Shown piece by piece: positions 34,884 through 42,846 of a stretch of 64,000 bases of DNA. Numbering within the stretch: the stretch's first letter is position 1; every line of letters starts with the position of its first letter. The position numbers and the translations under genes were made by a program. The DNA lies in NCBI GenBank assembly GCA_905235745.1, contig CAJOMN010000003.1, positions 1-64,000 on the forward strand. Reading direction: 5' to 3'. Below the pieces are notes generated by a model that worked only from the letters and a program-made list of their open reading frames with translations, was not told the DNA's origin and did not search any database. Source of the DNA: an uncultured Lachnospiraceae bacterium. Its GTDB lineage: Bacteria > Bacillota > Clostridia > Lachnospirales > Lachnospiraceae.

Positions 34884-36430
34884 TCGTGGCGAGTTTAGTA
34901 CAACTGACACAGGATAATGTTGAGAAGCTGAATAATAATAAGATATACTTAATCGACTACTTTGAGGACATGTATAGGGAAATGTATGATACTTTCCCTG
35001 AACTTAAACCATTTGATGGTATATTCGATAACAGGGTCAGGAACCGAGGGCTACGAAGTTATAATGGAACTTCGTACGATATAAAAGAGTTTGACAGGAT
35101 CAGGGAATTGGCTGAGCCGGCGGTATTTATCATCGTGTCCGGGTATTACGAAGACGATTATGCGGAATTACAGCGTTATGATATCCCTGATATAGTGGAT
35201 CAGACCGTGTATTATTATGCCAATAAGAATACGTTCATATATAAGGGTTATTTGGAGAAGTACATGGAGACCCCCCTTGAGAACATTGTAGTATTCAGAA
35301 GCGGCCCCGGAAGTGCTGAATATGCTAAAGGTACAGATTATTCGGATAACTCCAGAGCTTTATTTGAACACATGATCTCAAACGGATATGACCGAAAATG
35401 GGAGATGGTATGGCTTGTCAAATACCCAGAAGAATTTACTTCAGAATCGGTAAAATATCCGGGAGTTGATTTTATATCCTATGACTGGGCTGAAAGTGAG
35501 GATGCCGATAAACAAGATCGGTACTATCGGGTTATTTGTCTTGCAAAGTTCTTCTTCTTTACAGATGCATGTGCTTTTTGCAGATATCCGAGAGAGGGGC
35601 AGGTAAGGGTTCAATTGTGGCACGGTTGTGGGTACAAAAAGCGTAAGCAGAATGACATATGCGCTAATAAATATGAGTATATGCCGGTCAGCAGCGAGGT
35701 TTATGCTGATATTCACAGCAAGGTGTTCGGACTCGGCGATGGTCAAATGATGATCACCGGATACCCTAAGCAGGACTGGGTGTTTCATCCGATTGCGGAT
35801 TGGCATGAGAGACTTGGTGTTCCCTATGTCGATAAATATATCTTCTGGCTACCTACGTATCGCAAGGTAAACGGACGCGGATCCGATATGAGTTCGGATA
35901 CACTGAATACCGGGACAGGTCTGCCGATCATTGATACTGAAGATGAGCTTGTAGAGATGAATGAGTATCTCAGGAGTAATGATATAGTGCTTTTTATAAA
36001 ACTTCACCCAATTCAGTCAGCAGAGGATATTAAGGTCAGAGAATTATCCAACATAGTTATTATGGATAATAAAGCCTTCTCAGAAGCTTCCATTCATGTA
36101 AACAGTATCATGGCGTATGCAAGTGGATTATTATGTGACTATTCATCTGCCATTGTAGATTATTTGCTACTGGATCGTCCAATAGGTGTGACTACTGATG
36201 ACCTTGAGAACTATCAGAAGGAGAGAGGCTTTGTCTTTGATAATATCAACGACTGGCTTCCGGGAATAATCATAACAAAGTTTGATGAGCTTATTGATTT
36301 TATTGGGAAGGTTTGTGCCGGTGAGGATCCGGGATGTGAGATCAGACACAGGATCTCCGGCAAGATGAATAAGTATAGGGATGACGGAAGCTGTGAGAGG
36401 ATACTGGATCGGCTGGGAGTTACAAGGTGA
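34880..36430 (+). CDS. TagB/TagF-type glycerol/ribitol phosphotransferase (copy 1)
   Basis: A 516-residue CDP-polyol transferase (Glyphos_transf family) that adds or polymerises glycerol- or ribitol-phosphate on a glycan. Seen: VVFRSGPGSAEYAKG, RALFEHMISNGY, VQLWHGCGYKKRKQ with the essential histidine, TGYPKQDWVF, FWLPTYR, FIKLHPIQS, and CDYSSAIVDYLLLDRP with the second catalytic region. No membrane helix. A paralogue of equal length stands at 39143. CDP-ribitol could come from the TarI copies at 37396 and 11221. Acceptor unknown. Confidence 0.87.
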   Translation: MIVASLVQLTQDNVEKLNNNKIYLIDYFEDMYREMYDTFPELKPFDGIFDNRVRNRGLRSYNGTSYDIKEFDRIRELAEPAVFIIVSGYYEDDYAELQRYDIPDIVDQTVYYYANKNTFIYKGYLEKYMETPLENIVVFRSGPGSAEYAKGTDYSDNSRALFEHMISNGYDRKWEMVWLVKYPEEFTSESVKYPGVDFISYDWAESEDADKQDRYYRVICLAKFFFFTDACAFCRYPREGQVRVQLWHGCGYKKRKQNDICANKYEYMPVSSEVYADIHSKVFGLGDGQMMITGYPKQDWVFHPIADWHERLGVPYVDKYIFWLPTYRKVNGRGSDMSSDTLNTGTGLPIIDTEDELVEMNEYLRSNDIVLFIKLHPIQSAEDIKVRELSNIVIMDNKAFSEASIHVNSIMAYASGLLCDYSSAIVDYLLLDRPIGVTTDDLENYQKERGFVFDNINDWLPGIIITKFDELIDFIGKVCAGEDPGCEIRHRISGKMNKYRDDGSCERILDRLGVTR

Positions 36431-36462
36431 GTATTGCCGTTATATTCACCGGTGGTACAGGA
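36415..36462 (+). repeat. Direct repeat copy 1: duplicate of the tarI start
   Basis: 48 bases nearly identical to 37384-37431, covering the RBS region, start and first codons of tarI copy 2. Both begin GGGAGTTACAAG and share TATTGCCGTTATATT; I count about seven mismatches. The two copies flank a 0.9-kb two-gene block. Confidence 0.85.
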
Positions 36463-36492
36463 AGTGACGTTGAAACAGTAAATGGACAATGA
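36427..36492 (+). pseudogene. tarI N-terminal remnant, 21 codons
   Basis: From GTG 36427 the frame reads MSIAVIFTGGTGSDVETVNGQ and stops at 36490-36492 (first 14 residues are an IspD/TarI nucleotide-binding start). The intact gene at 37396 starts MNIAVIFAGGAGKRM. So the beginning of a tarI gene stood directly behind the phosphotransferase and was cut off by the two-gene block that follows. Confidence 0.75.
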
Positions 36493-36529
36493 TATTATTG
36501 TATCTGAAGGGATGGAAGGAGGTTCTGCC

Positions 36530-36985
36530 ATGATTATAGACGCCTTGAAGAAGGAAACGGCAGGCATGTCTGATTACAATTTGATGCAGCTGATCGATTT
36601 TGCCAGATTCCTGAAGTATAACAGTGAGAAGAGTTATAGCCCCTCCGACATAAGATTAAGAAACATCAGATTATTGGAATTGATCAGAGAGACTCAGAAC
36701 ATAGATGATGAGGATTATGTTTCAGATACGGTTGTTGACAATGCTTTGAAGATAGTGTTCTTCTTAAAACATCAGCCGGAATTGTTCAAGACTTATGAGA
36801 ACAGCATTAATATGCAGTTTGAGTCAGAAGATGGAAGCTATTTGGAATTTGAAGTGTTTGAGAACCGAATATCAAGCATGATGGTTCCGGAGAGAGATTA
36901 CGACAGAGCCGTTTTTCCTGTAGTAGAGTTGGGTGATATGAAATCTATTGATAGAATAGTTGGAGAGTTCTATGGTCAATCATGA
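36530..36985 (+). CDS. Hypothetical protein, first of an inserted pair
   Basis: 151 residues, no family recognised with confidence. The start MIIDALKKETAGMSDYNLMQ followed by LIDFARFLKY is a helical segment of the kind found in DUF2281-like antitoxins; the rest is a soluble mixed fold (FESEDGSYLEFEVFENRISS). The ATG at 36530 lies seven bases after AAGGAGG, a strong RBS. It overlaps the next gene by 14 bases. A toxin-antitoxin-like or immunity-like role is only a guess from the paired, overlapping layout and the insertion site. Confidence 0.55.
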   Translation: MIIDALKKETAGMSDYNLMQLIDFARFLKYNSEKSYSPSDIRLRNIRLLELIRETQNIDDEDYVSDTVVDNALKIVFFLKHQPELFKTYENSINMQFESEDGSYLEFEVFENRISSMMVPERDYDRAVFPVVELGDMKSIDRIVGEFYGQS

Positions 36986-37367
36986 TATAGTCGGTGATGG
37001 TGAGAAATTGTATAGGGTAATCAAACGATCCAGACCGGACTGTCTGTCTGATTCAGGATGTATTTCACAGGCACTGTTTAAGGATATTGACGGGATATCT
37101 GTTGACAGGGATGGGGGTAGGATTGAAGATGAGATTATCGACTTCATTTTAAACATAACATTCAAGCGGCGCACCCGCGGTATTTGTATGGTCACATCTG
37201 ATTATTGTATGAAAATAGGTGCGGATGTTATTCCGGAACCATCAGACATTAATCCATTTCACGCCAATATATGGTTGGATTCCCAGAATGAGAATAATAG
37301 AAACCTTCAGGCTCTCAAACTTGCGGATGCCTGTAAACTGATCTATTCAAATGACAATATAGGGTAG
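36972..37367 (+). CDS. Hypothetical protein, second of an inserted pair
   Basis: 131 residues. Function not recognised. It has a motif-rich start, LYRVIKRSRPDCLSDSGCIS followed by ALFKDIDGISVDRDGGR, which looks like a conserved enzymatic or binding core, then CMVTSDYC and NPFHANIWLDSQNE. No membrane segment. The ATG at 36972 follows GGAGAG and overlaps the previous gene. The pair stands between two copies of the tarI start, so it probably came in as one unit. Confidence 0.55.
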   Translation: MVNHDIVGDGEKLYRVIKRSRPDCLSDSGCISQALFKDIDGISVDRDGGRIEDEIIDFILNITFKRRTRGICMVTSDYCMKIGADVIPEPSDINPFHANIWLDSQNENNRNLQALKLADACKLIYSNDNIG

Positions 37368-37383
37368 ACTTAGTTCCAAAACG

Positions 37384-37431
37384 GGGAGTTACAAGATGAA
37401 TATTGCCGTTATATTTGCCGGCGGTGCCGGA
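37384..37431 (+). repeat. Direct repeat copy 2, at the intact tarI start
   Basis: Partner of 36415-36462, including GGGGAGTTACAAG and the first codons of tarI copy 2. Confidence 0.85.
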
Positions 37432-38130
37432 AAGAGAATGCATTCGAAGGACAGACCCAAGCAGTTCCTTGAGATGTATAACAAACCAATCATCATACAT
37501 ACTCTGGAAAAGTTTGAGAAGTGTGACGAGATAGATGCAATGGTTGTTGTCTGTATTGATGGTTGGATCAAGCATCTGGAGAAGCTGTTATACAAATACC
37601 GGATAGATAAGGTCAGAAAGATCGTTACCGGTGCCAATACCGGTCAGATGTCGATCTACAACGGTCTTGTGGCTGCTAAGGAGTTATCGGGATCGGAACG
37701 CTCCATTGTACTGATTCATGACGGAGTACGTCCGCTTATAGATGACAATCTGATCAGGAACAACATAAATGCTGTCATGAAAAATGGTAGCGCAATAACT
37801 ACGTCCAAAGTCAAGGAGACTATATTGGTGGTGGATGAAAACAGTGAGGAGATAATAGAAGTCCCACCCAGAAAGGATTCCAGGGTTGCCAAGGCACCTC
37901 AAAGCTTCTGGCTGGATGAAATCCTGGAACTTCACAACAGAGCTCAGTCGGATGGTATATATGACTGTATAGACTCCTGTACCATGATGCAGATGTACGG
38001 ACACTCTCTGTATCTGGTGGATGGCTCTGATGATAACATCAAGATTACAACACCTGAGGACTTTTACGTAATGAGGGCGCTGGTTGAGGCGAAAGAAAAC
38101 GCCCAGATATACGGATATGGGGAATTATAA
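37396..38130 (+). CDS. tarI: IspD/TarI-family cytidylyltransferase (copy 2)
   Basis: A 244-residue CTP transferase with IFAGGAGKRMHSKDRPKQF, HDGVRPLID, KVKETILVVDE, RKDSRVAKAPQSFWL and the C-terminal NIKITTPEDF. FAGGxGxRM and KAPQSF are more typical of TarI-type ribitol-5-phosphate cytidylyltransferases in surface-glycan loci than of IspD. Between two TagB/TagF-like genes and before an epimerase gene it probably supplies CDP-ribitol or a related CDP-polyol. Start fixed by the RBS GGGGAG. It would be partly redundant with the copy at 11221. Confidence 0.85.
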   Translation: MNIAVIFAGGAGKRMHSKDRPKQFLEMYNKPIIIHTLEKFEKCDEIDAMVVVCIDGWIKHLEKLLYKYRIDKVRKIVTGANTGQMSIYNGLVAAKELSGSERSIVLIHDGVRPLIDDNLIRNNINAVMKNGSAITTSKVKETILVVDENSEEIIEVPPRKDSRVAKAPQSFWLDEILELHNRAQSDGIYDCIDSCTMMQMYGHSLYLVDGSDDNIKITTPEDFYVMRALVEAKENAQIYGYGEL

Positions 38131-38132
38131 TC

Positions 38133-39119
38133 ATGCATACAGAAGAAATAACGGCCGACAAGTTTGCGTATATTGACTGGGAACTTTTGAGAAAAAAAAC
38201 TGTGTTTCTGACTGGGGTAACAGGTCTTGTGGGACTATCAGTATATAAGCTGCTGAATTTGGCGGAAAAGAGATATGATCTTGGTATGACGTTGCGATGT
38301 CTGGTGAGGAATAAAGATAAGGCAGTCCAAAGGTTGTCTACTGTTGCTGATCACTGCCTGAGGATTGATTACATGGAAGGTAGTGTAACTGATAAATTGC
38401 CGGAAATATCGATTGATTATGTAATTCATTGCGCTGCGGATACTGCCAGTAAGAGCTTTGTGGATAATCCTGCAGATGTGATGAAAACATCAATAAATGG
38501 TACTATTAATGTGCTTGAACTTGCCAGACAATCAAAGGTATTAGGGATGGTATATCTTTCGAGCATGGAAGTGTTTGGTGTGGCAGAAAAAGGAGTTAGA
38601 CTAACCGAACAGATGACTGGCAGTTTTTCACCATCTAATACGAGAGACAGTTACCCTATCGGAAAGGTTACCTGTGAGGCATTGTGCAACAGCTATTTTA
38701 AGGAATATGATCTGCCGGTTAAGGTGGTACGTTTGTCGCAGGTAATAGGCGGGGAATACAGCGAGAGTGACTCCAGATTTCCCGCGATGCTTATGAAATG
38801 TGCCAGAGAAAAAAAGGATATCGTGCTGAGGACAAAAGGTCTTTCAGAAAGATGCTATATAGGCTCGCTGGATGCAGCCGGGGCGATCTTATTGATCCTG
38901 CTGAAAGGAAATGCGGGAGATATATATAATGTAGCCGATGAAGGCTATTACTGCTCTGTGTCCGAGATGGCTGAAAGGGTGGCCTCAAAGAACGGCATAA
39001 AGGTTGTTTATGATTTATTGGCACAGAATAAATCCATATATCCCAAGGATTCTTATCTTTATATGGATACCCAAAAGCTAAGGGGTCTTGGTTGGAAAAG
39101 AATTGTGGGAATATTATGA
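38133..39119 (+). CDS. NAD-dependent sugar epimerase/dehydratase
   Basis: Extended SDR of 328 residues: VFLTGVTGLVGLSVYKLL for NAD binding, VIHCAADTASKSFVDNP, YLSSMEVFGVAE, the catalytic YPIGKVTCE and VVRLSQVIGG. It starts three bases after the tarI stop. In several surface-glycan loci an SDR of this kind follows the TarI-type gene and may reduce or epimerise the sugar phosphate or CDP-sugar. The exact reaction cannot be read. Ends 23 bases before the second phosphotransferase. Confidence 0.83.
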   Translation: MHTEEITADKFAYIDWELLRKKTVFLTGVTGLVGLSVYKLLNLAEKRYDLGMTLRCLVRNKDKAVQRLSTVADHCLRIDYMEGSVTDKLPEISIDYVIHCAADTASKSFVDNPADVMKTSINGTINVLELARQSKVLGMVYLSSMEVFGVAEKGVRLTEQMTGSFSPSNTRDSYPIGKVTCEALCNSYFKEYDLPVKVVRLSQVIGGEYSESDSRFPAMLMKCAREKKDIVLRTKGLSERCYIGSLDAAGAILLILLKGNAGDIYNVADEGYYCSVSEMAERVASKNGIKVVYDLLAQNKSIYPKDSYLYMDTQKLRGLGWKRIVGIL

Positions 39120-39142
39120 ATGTGGGAATGGGGATAATATAG

Positions 39143-40693
39143 ATGAAACTTGTGCCTTTTAATGAAAAGCAGTTAGAAAATGATAATCTAAGAATCATAG
39201 CCATTGGAAGGGGAAGTAGGGATCTTAAGGAATTCTGTGTAAGATTTGATGCTGTTGACCGTATCATTATGATGCTTAATGATAATATCAGAGAGCATAA
39301 GGATATAGAGATAGAAGGACGGAGGATTGGCACAGGAGACTTTTCCTGGTTTTCATACTACATAGACTATAATGATCCATTGAAAGACTATATCTGTGTG
39401 ATTATGGACGATTACTATAAGGAAGTATATGAAGTTTTGAATTCGGAGCAGAGTCTAGTAAAAAGAGATATTAATATCTACTATTACCTAAACTATGAGA
39501 ATGAAATAGAGTATGAGTACAGAGAAAGTTACAAAGAATCGGAACTTGAAGATATCATTGTATTTCGAAGCGGACCTCATCCATCACAATATATGAAGGG
39601 GATGGATTTTGACGATAATGCAAGGGCGTTATTTGAGCATATGCTGTCCACAGGATTAAATGAGAAATATGAGCTTGTATGGATTGTTAAGGAGCCCTCT
39701 GAATTTGAAAGGTTTGAAAGAAATAAAGGTGTTAGATTTTTATCATACGAGTGGGCTCATGATGGAGTTAAAGAAGAGATGGATGCATATTATCATGCAA
39801 TATGTTGTGCAAGATTTATCTTCTTTACTGATGCATATGGTTTTGCCAGAAATTGCCGTGAAGATCAGGTTAGAGTGCAACTCTGGCACGGATGCGGATA
39901 TAAGAGCAGGGTCAATTACACTCGGTGTGAACATAGGTACGAAAAGATGGTTGTAACCGGTTCAGCTTATAAGGAGATACATGCAAGACTGTTCGGACTT
40001 AGAGATGATCAAATGATTGTCACAGGCTGCCCAAAGGAGGACTGGCTGTTTCATCAATCTGAACAAGGCGTCGAACATTTTATCAAATCTAAAAAGGCAT
40101 CAAAAATAATCTTCTGGCTGCCAACTTTCAGAGAAACTGGTGAGCATTTGTCTAATTTGAATGAGTATTCGGTAAAGGGGGATACAGGTCTTCCCGTGGC
40201 GGACACACATGTAAAATTAGAAAAACTTAATGAATTGCTTATAAAGCAGAGTGCGGTAATTGTTGTAAAATTGCATCCATATCAAAAGAGAGACAAAGTG
40301 AAGTGTGAGGGTTATTCCAATATAATTCTTGTAGAGAATGAAGAACTTCGAGGATTAGATTTGCACATAAATAAATTGCTTGGATGTGCTGATGCGCTGA
40401 TAAGTGACTATTCCTCCGTGTCCATTGATTATCTGATTCTAAACAGACCAATAGGCTTTTTGCTCGATGATGCTAAAGATTATGCCGGGTCGAGAGGCTT
40501 TATATTTGAACCATTAACAGACTATCTGCCCGGAGCAGAGTTATACACCTTTGAGGATATGCTTAGGTTTGTTGAGGAAATCTCAAGTGGGATAGATTCC
40601 AGTTACGATAAACGTCAAAAAATAAAAGAACAGTTACAGGCATTTGATGATGACAGGAGTTGTGAACGTCTGATAAAGGAGTTGGGGATATAG
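39143..40693 (+). CDS. TagB/TagF-type glycerol/ribitol phosphotransferase (copy 2)
   Basis: Also 516 residues, and clearly a paralogue of the protein at 34880: FRSGPHPSQYMKG, RALFEHMLSTGL, VQLWHGCGYKSRV, TGCPKEDWLFHQ, FWLPTFRETGEH, VVKLHPYQK, SDYSSVSIDYLILNRP. The N-terminal 120 residues are different from copy 1, so acceptor or partner binding may differ; one may prime and the other extend the polyol-phosphate chain, as TagB and TagF do. Last gene of the plus-strand island. No clear terminator follows. Confidence 0.87.
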   Translation: MKLVPFNEKQLENDNLRIIAIGRGSRDLKEFCVRFDAVDRIIMMLNDNIREHKDIEIEGRRIGTGDFSWFSYYIDYNDPLKDYICVIMDDYYKEVYEVLNSEQSLVKRDINIYYYLNYENEIEYEYRESYKESELEDIIVFRSGPHPSQYMKGMDFDDNARALFEHMLSTGLNEKYELVWIVKEPSEFERFERNKGVRFLSYEWAHDGVKEEMDAYYHAICCARFIFFTDAYGFARNCREDQVRVQLWHGCGYKSRVNYTRCEHRYEKMVVTGSAYKEIHARLFGLRDDQMIVTGCPKEDWLFHQSEQGVEHFIKSKKASKIIFWLPTFRETGEHLSNLNEYSVKGDTGLPVADTHVKLEKLNELLIKQSAVIVVKLHPYQKRDKVKCEGYSNIILVENEELRGLDLHINKLLGCADALISDYSSVSIDYLILNRPIGFLLDDAKDYAGSRGFIFEPLTDYLPGAELYTFEDMLRFVEEISSGIDSSYDKRQKIKEQLQAFDDDRSCERLIKELGI

Positions 40694-40935
40694 TTGGTGG
40701 TGAAATCATGGCAAATGAATTCCAACATTAGAGTTTTATCGCCAAGACCATGTCTTTCGTCAATGTTCCCGAAGCCACAAGTCAAGAATATGGAGTGATT
40801 TTTAATATGTAGTGGAAAAATGGGGGCAAAATGCCCCATTCTGGTAAACTTGAAATTGTACTCCTATAGGAGTTAATTGGGGAGCTTACAAGAGAATTGC
40901 TCATATGACATGAATTTAAAAGACCTACTTGATAT
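40694..40935. other. Gene-poor scar with a ghost of the DUF3990/HTH unit
   Basis: No intact gene. At 40848-40873 and 40880-40895 it carries two blocks that match 42605-42630 and 42832-42847, i.e. the leader of the DUF3990 pseudogene and the start of the HTH gene, with the about 200 bases between them deleted. A hairpin at 40829-40850 (AATGGGG/CCCCATT, one bulge) is followed on the minus strand by a T-run and could be a minus-strand terminator, though no minus-strand gene ends here. Confidence 0.7.
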
Positions 40936-40969
40936 CCTGCTAGCAAAATGCTATTATTTTGCTAGCAGG
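40936..40969. repeat. Perfect 14-bp inverted repeat before the RelB-like gene
   Basis: Arms 40936-40949 and 40956-40969 are exact inverse complements with a six-base loop. The right arm runs into the RBS AGGAGG (40967-40972). It could be the operator through which the antitoxin represses itself, or an RNA hairpin that hides the RBS. Confidence 0.9.
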
Positions 40970-40980
40970 AGGTGAGATAA

Positions 40981-41181
40981 ATGAAGCAGGCGGTAACAAG
41001 AGTAGAAGATAAGGAATATGATCTATTTCAGGAGACGGCTGCGAATATAGGAACTACAGCATCTGATGCTCTTCGTATGTTTATTTATGCCTTCAATGAT
41101 TATCATGGATTTCCTTATCCGGTACAGAGCCGAAGGATGCAGGTAGAGCCTTTTGACTCGGAAAAGGAGGCTACAAGATAA
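40981..41181 (+). CDS. RelB/DinJ-family antitoxin, orphan
   Basis: 66 residues beginning MKQAVTRVEDKEYDLFQETA and continuing with a ribbon-helix-helix (GTTASDALRMFIYAFNDYHG), followed by FPYPVQSRR, the usual RelB/DinJ plan. Such proteins bind DNA and neutralise a RelE/YafQ toxin. RBS AGGAGGTGAG is strong. No toxin follows: the next gene is an ATPase on the other strand, and 41182-41211 is too short. So the toxin is lost or located elsewhere. Confidence 0.85.
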   Translation: MKQAVTRVEDKEYDLFQETAANIGTTASDALRMFIYAFNDYHGFPYPVQSRRMQVEPFDSEKEATR

Positions 41182-41211
41182 GTAATAATACCGTCACTTT
41201 GAAGATTGTGG

Positions 41212-42504
41212 CTAATTTTTCAAACATCCGATAGGAATAACATATACGCCGTCTTCACGCTTATAACCATATTCAGTCGCAGTAATGACAAGCTTGAGAT
41301 CCGGCAATCGGAGCGGAACCTGCTTTTCTGTTTTATTGTATTCGGCAATGAGCCTTTCTATCTTGCACAGATGCTCGGCACCTATATCAATTTCCCTGCT
41401 TCCAAGTTTAAATTCTATCAGGGCATATCTACCATCCTTAAGATGAAGTACTGCGTCTGCCTCTAAGCCATAGCGGTCATGATAATATGAAATCTCTCCG
41501 TTCATTCCGGACGAATAAATCCTTAAATCTCTGATACATAATGATTCAAAAAGGAACCCCAAGGTCTTGAAATCTGTATTGAAGTAGTCAGGCGATAATC
41601 CAAGTGCGGCTACTGCTATAGATGGATCTGCAAGATTTCTTTTATTTCCGGATCGGATCGCTTCCTTTGAACGTATTGAGGGGCGCCATGCAGGAAGTTC
41701 ATCGATTATGTATAATTCTTCAAGATCATGGAAATAATCATAGAAAGTGGGCTTTGATATTTCCGTTGTTGATGTGGTATCTGAAAAAATGGTTTTTGTC
41801 TCTGCCAAGGTACATATATTTCTTGAATAAGATCTTAGCAGACGTTCTGCCCATAATGGATTTCTTTTAACATGGCTGATATTGGATATATCAGTATGAC
41901 AGGTCTGAAAAAAGAGATCAGATGCGATAGAAAGCGCCGCCTCTCTATTCTTGATATCAATACTTTGAGGCCATCCACCACGACAGATGGCATAGATCAG
42001 ATCATCAATCGTTAGTTTAGACTCTTCCCATTCAATATTCTTTCCATCAAAAAGATCCATAAGGGAGACGGTGCCGGATGACTCACCGCTCTCGTATAGA
42101 CTCATAGGAAACATACGAAGTGTTGAAATCCTGAGAGTTCCGGTATGTGGCGTTTCAACTTTCTGAGAAGATGAGCCGGTGAGGATGTACTGACCTTTTA
42201 AGCCTGTGTCATCTACATTTTTACGTATTGCCCCCCAAATCTTCGGGGCGTCCTGCCATTCGTCGAATAGTCTTGGTTTATCACCTATCAGAAGTTTTGA
42301 AGGCATGTTTTCAGCAACTTCTAATAGTCGATCTCTGGCATCCTCATCCTGAAATTCCACATAACTGTTTGCAAAATGCTTTGCAGTGGTTGTTTTCCCA
42401 CAACCTTTTGGACCTACTATCAAGGTCGCGCCAAAAGCTTCAAGTTTAAGTTCTAACGCAGAATCGGTTATCCGGTTGAGGTATGTCTTTTCAGTATTAT
42501 CCAT
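41212..42504 (-). CDS. AAA_14/DUF4143-family ATPase
   Basis: A 430-residue ATPase with Walker A LIVGPKGCGKTTTAKHF, Walker B LLIGDKPRLFDEWQ, sensor YILTGSSSQK and a C-terminal DUF4143 nuclease-like part with GLEADAVLHLKDGRYALIEFKLG, a PD-(D/E)XK pattern (D, then E-x-K). These proteins are frequent and mobile in Clostridia and Bacteroidia; their function is not established. RBS AGGTGAT lies before the ATG. Two copies of a 16-base direct repeat stand directly upstream. Confidence 0.88.
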   Translation of the reverse strand: MDNTEKTYLNRITDSALELKLEAFGATLIVGPKGCGKTTTAKHFANSYVEFQDEDARDRLLEVAENMPSKLLIGDKPRLFDEWQDAPKIWGAIRKNVDDTGLKGQYILTGSSSQKVETPHTGTLRISTLRMFPMSLYESGESSGTVSLMDLFDGKNIEWEESKLTIDDLIYAICRGGWPQSIDIKNREAALSIASDLFFQTCHTDISNISHVKRNPLWAERLLRSYSRNICTLAETKTIFSDTTSTTEISKPTFYDYFHDLEELYIIDELPAWRPSIRSKEAIRSGNKRNLADPSIAVAALGLSPDYFNTDFKTLGFLFESLCIRDLRIYSSGMNGEISYYHDRYGLEADAVLHLKDGRYALIEFKLGSREIDIGAEHLCKIERLIAEYNKTEKQVPLRLPDLKLVITATEYGYKREDGVYVIPIGCLKN

Positions 42505-42535
42505 TTGTAAATCACCTCAAAGACGATTTTACTCC

Positions 42536-42574
42536 ATTTAACATTTATGCGCAATATTATTTAACATTTATGCG
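42536..42574. repeat. Two 16-base direct repeats upstream of the DUF4143 ATPase
   Basis: ATTTAACATTTATGCG occurs at 42536-42551 and 42559-42574, start-to-start 23 bases or about two helix turns; a degenerate third (ACATATGTGCGCAA) lies near 42587-42600. They sit in the promoter region of the minus-strand ATPase gene and may be operator sites. Confidence 0.85.
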
Positions 42575-42641
42575 GCAAACCACCTTACATATGTGCGCAA
42601 TTACACTTGAAATTGTACTCCTGTAGGAGTACAATTTTTGT

Positions 42642-42829
42642 ATGAAGGAAATACTGTATCATGGTTCCAATAGAATAGTGGATAAGCCGGAATACGGGCG
42701 CGGAAAGCCCAATAATGATTATGGCCGGTAGCATCTGATCGTGACGGATATATTAATGAGTATTCTTTGGCAACTGATAAGCTTCGAGCCGTGGAAAAAG
42801 GGCGAGATCTATCTTATGCAGATAATTGA
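42642..42829 (+). pseudogene. DUF3990 protein, broken by deletion
   Basis: From ATG 42642 (RBS AGGAG inside a palindrome at 42613-42630) the frame reads MKEILYHGSNRIVDKPEYGR, GKPNNDYGR and stops. The continuation is in another frame: SDRDGYINEYSLATDKL, to a stop at 42827-42829. DUF3990 proteins normally read NDYGxGFYCTE between these parts, so an internal segment was deleted. Such genes usually precede the HTH partner that follows here. Confidence 0.75.
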
Positions 42830-42846
42830 CAGGGAGCTTACAAGAG

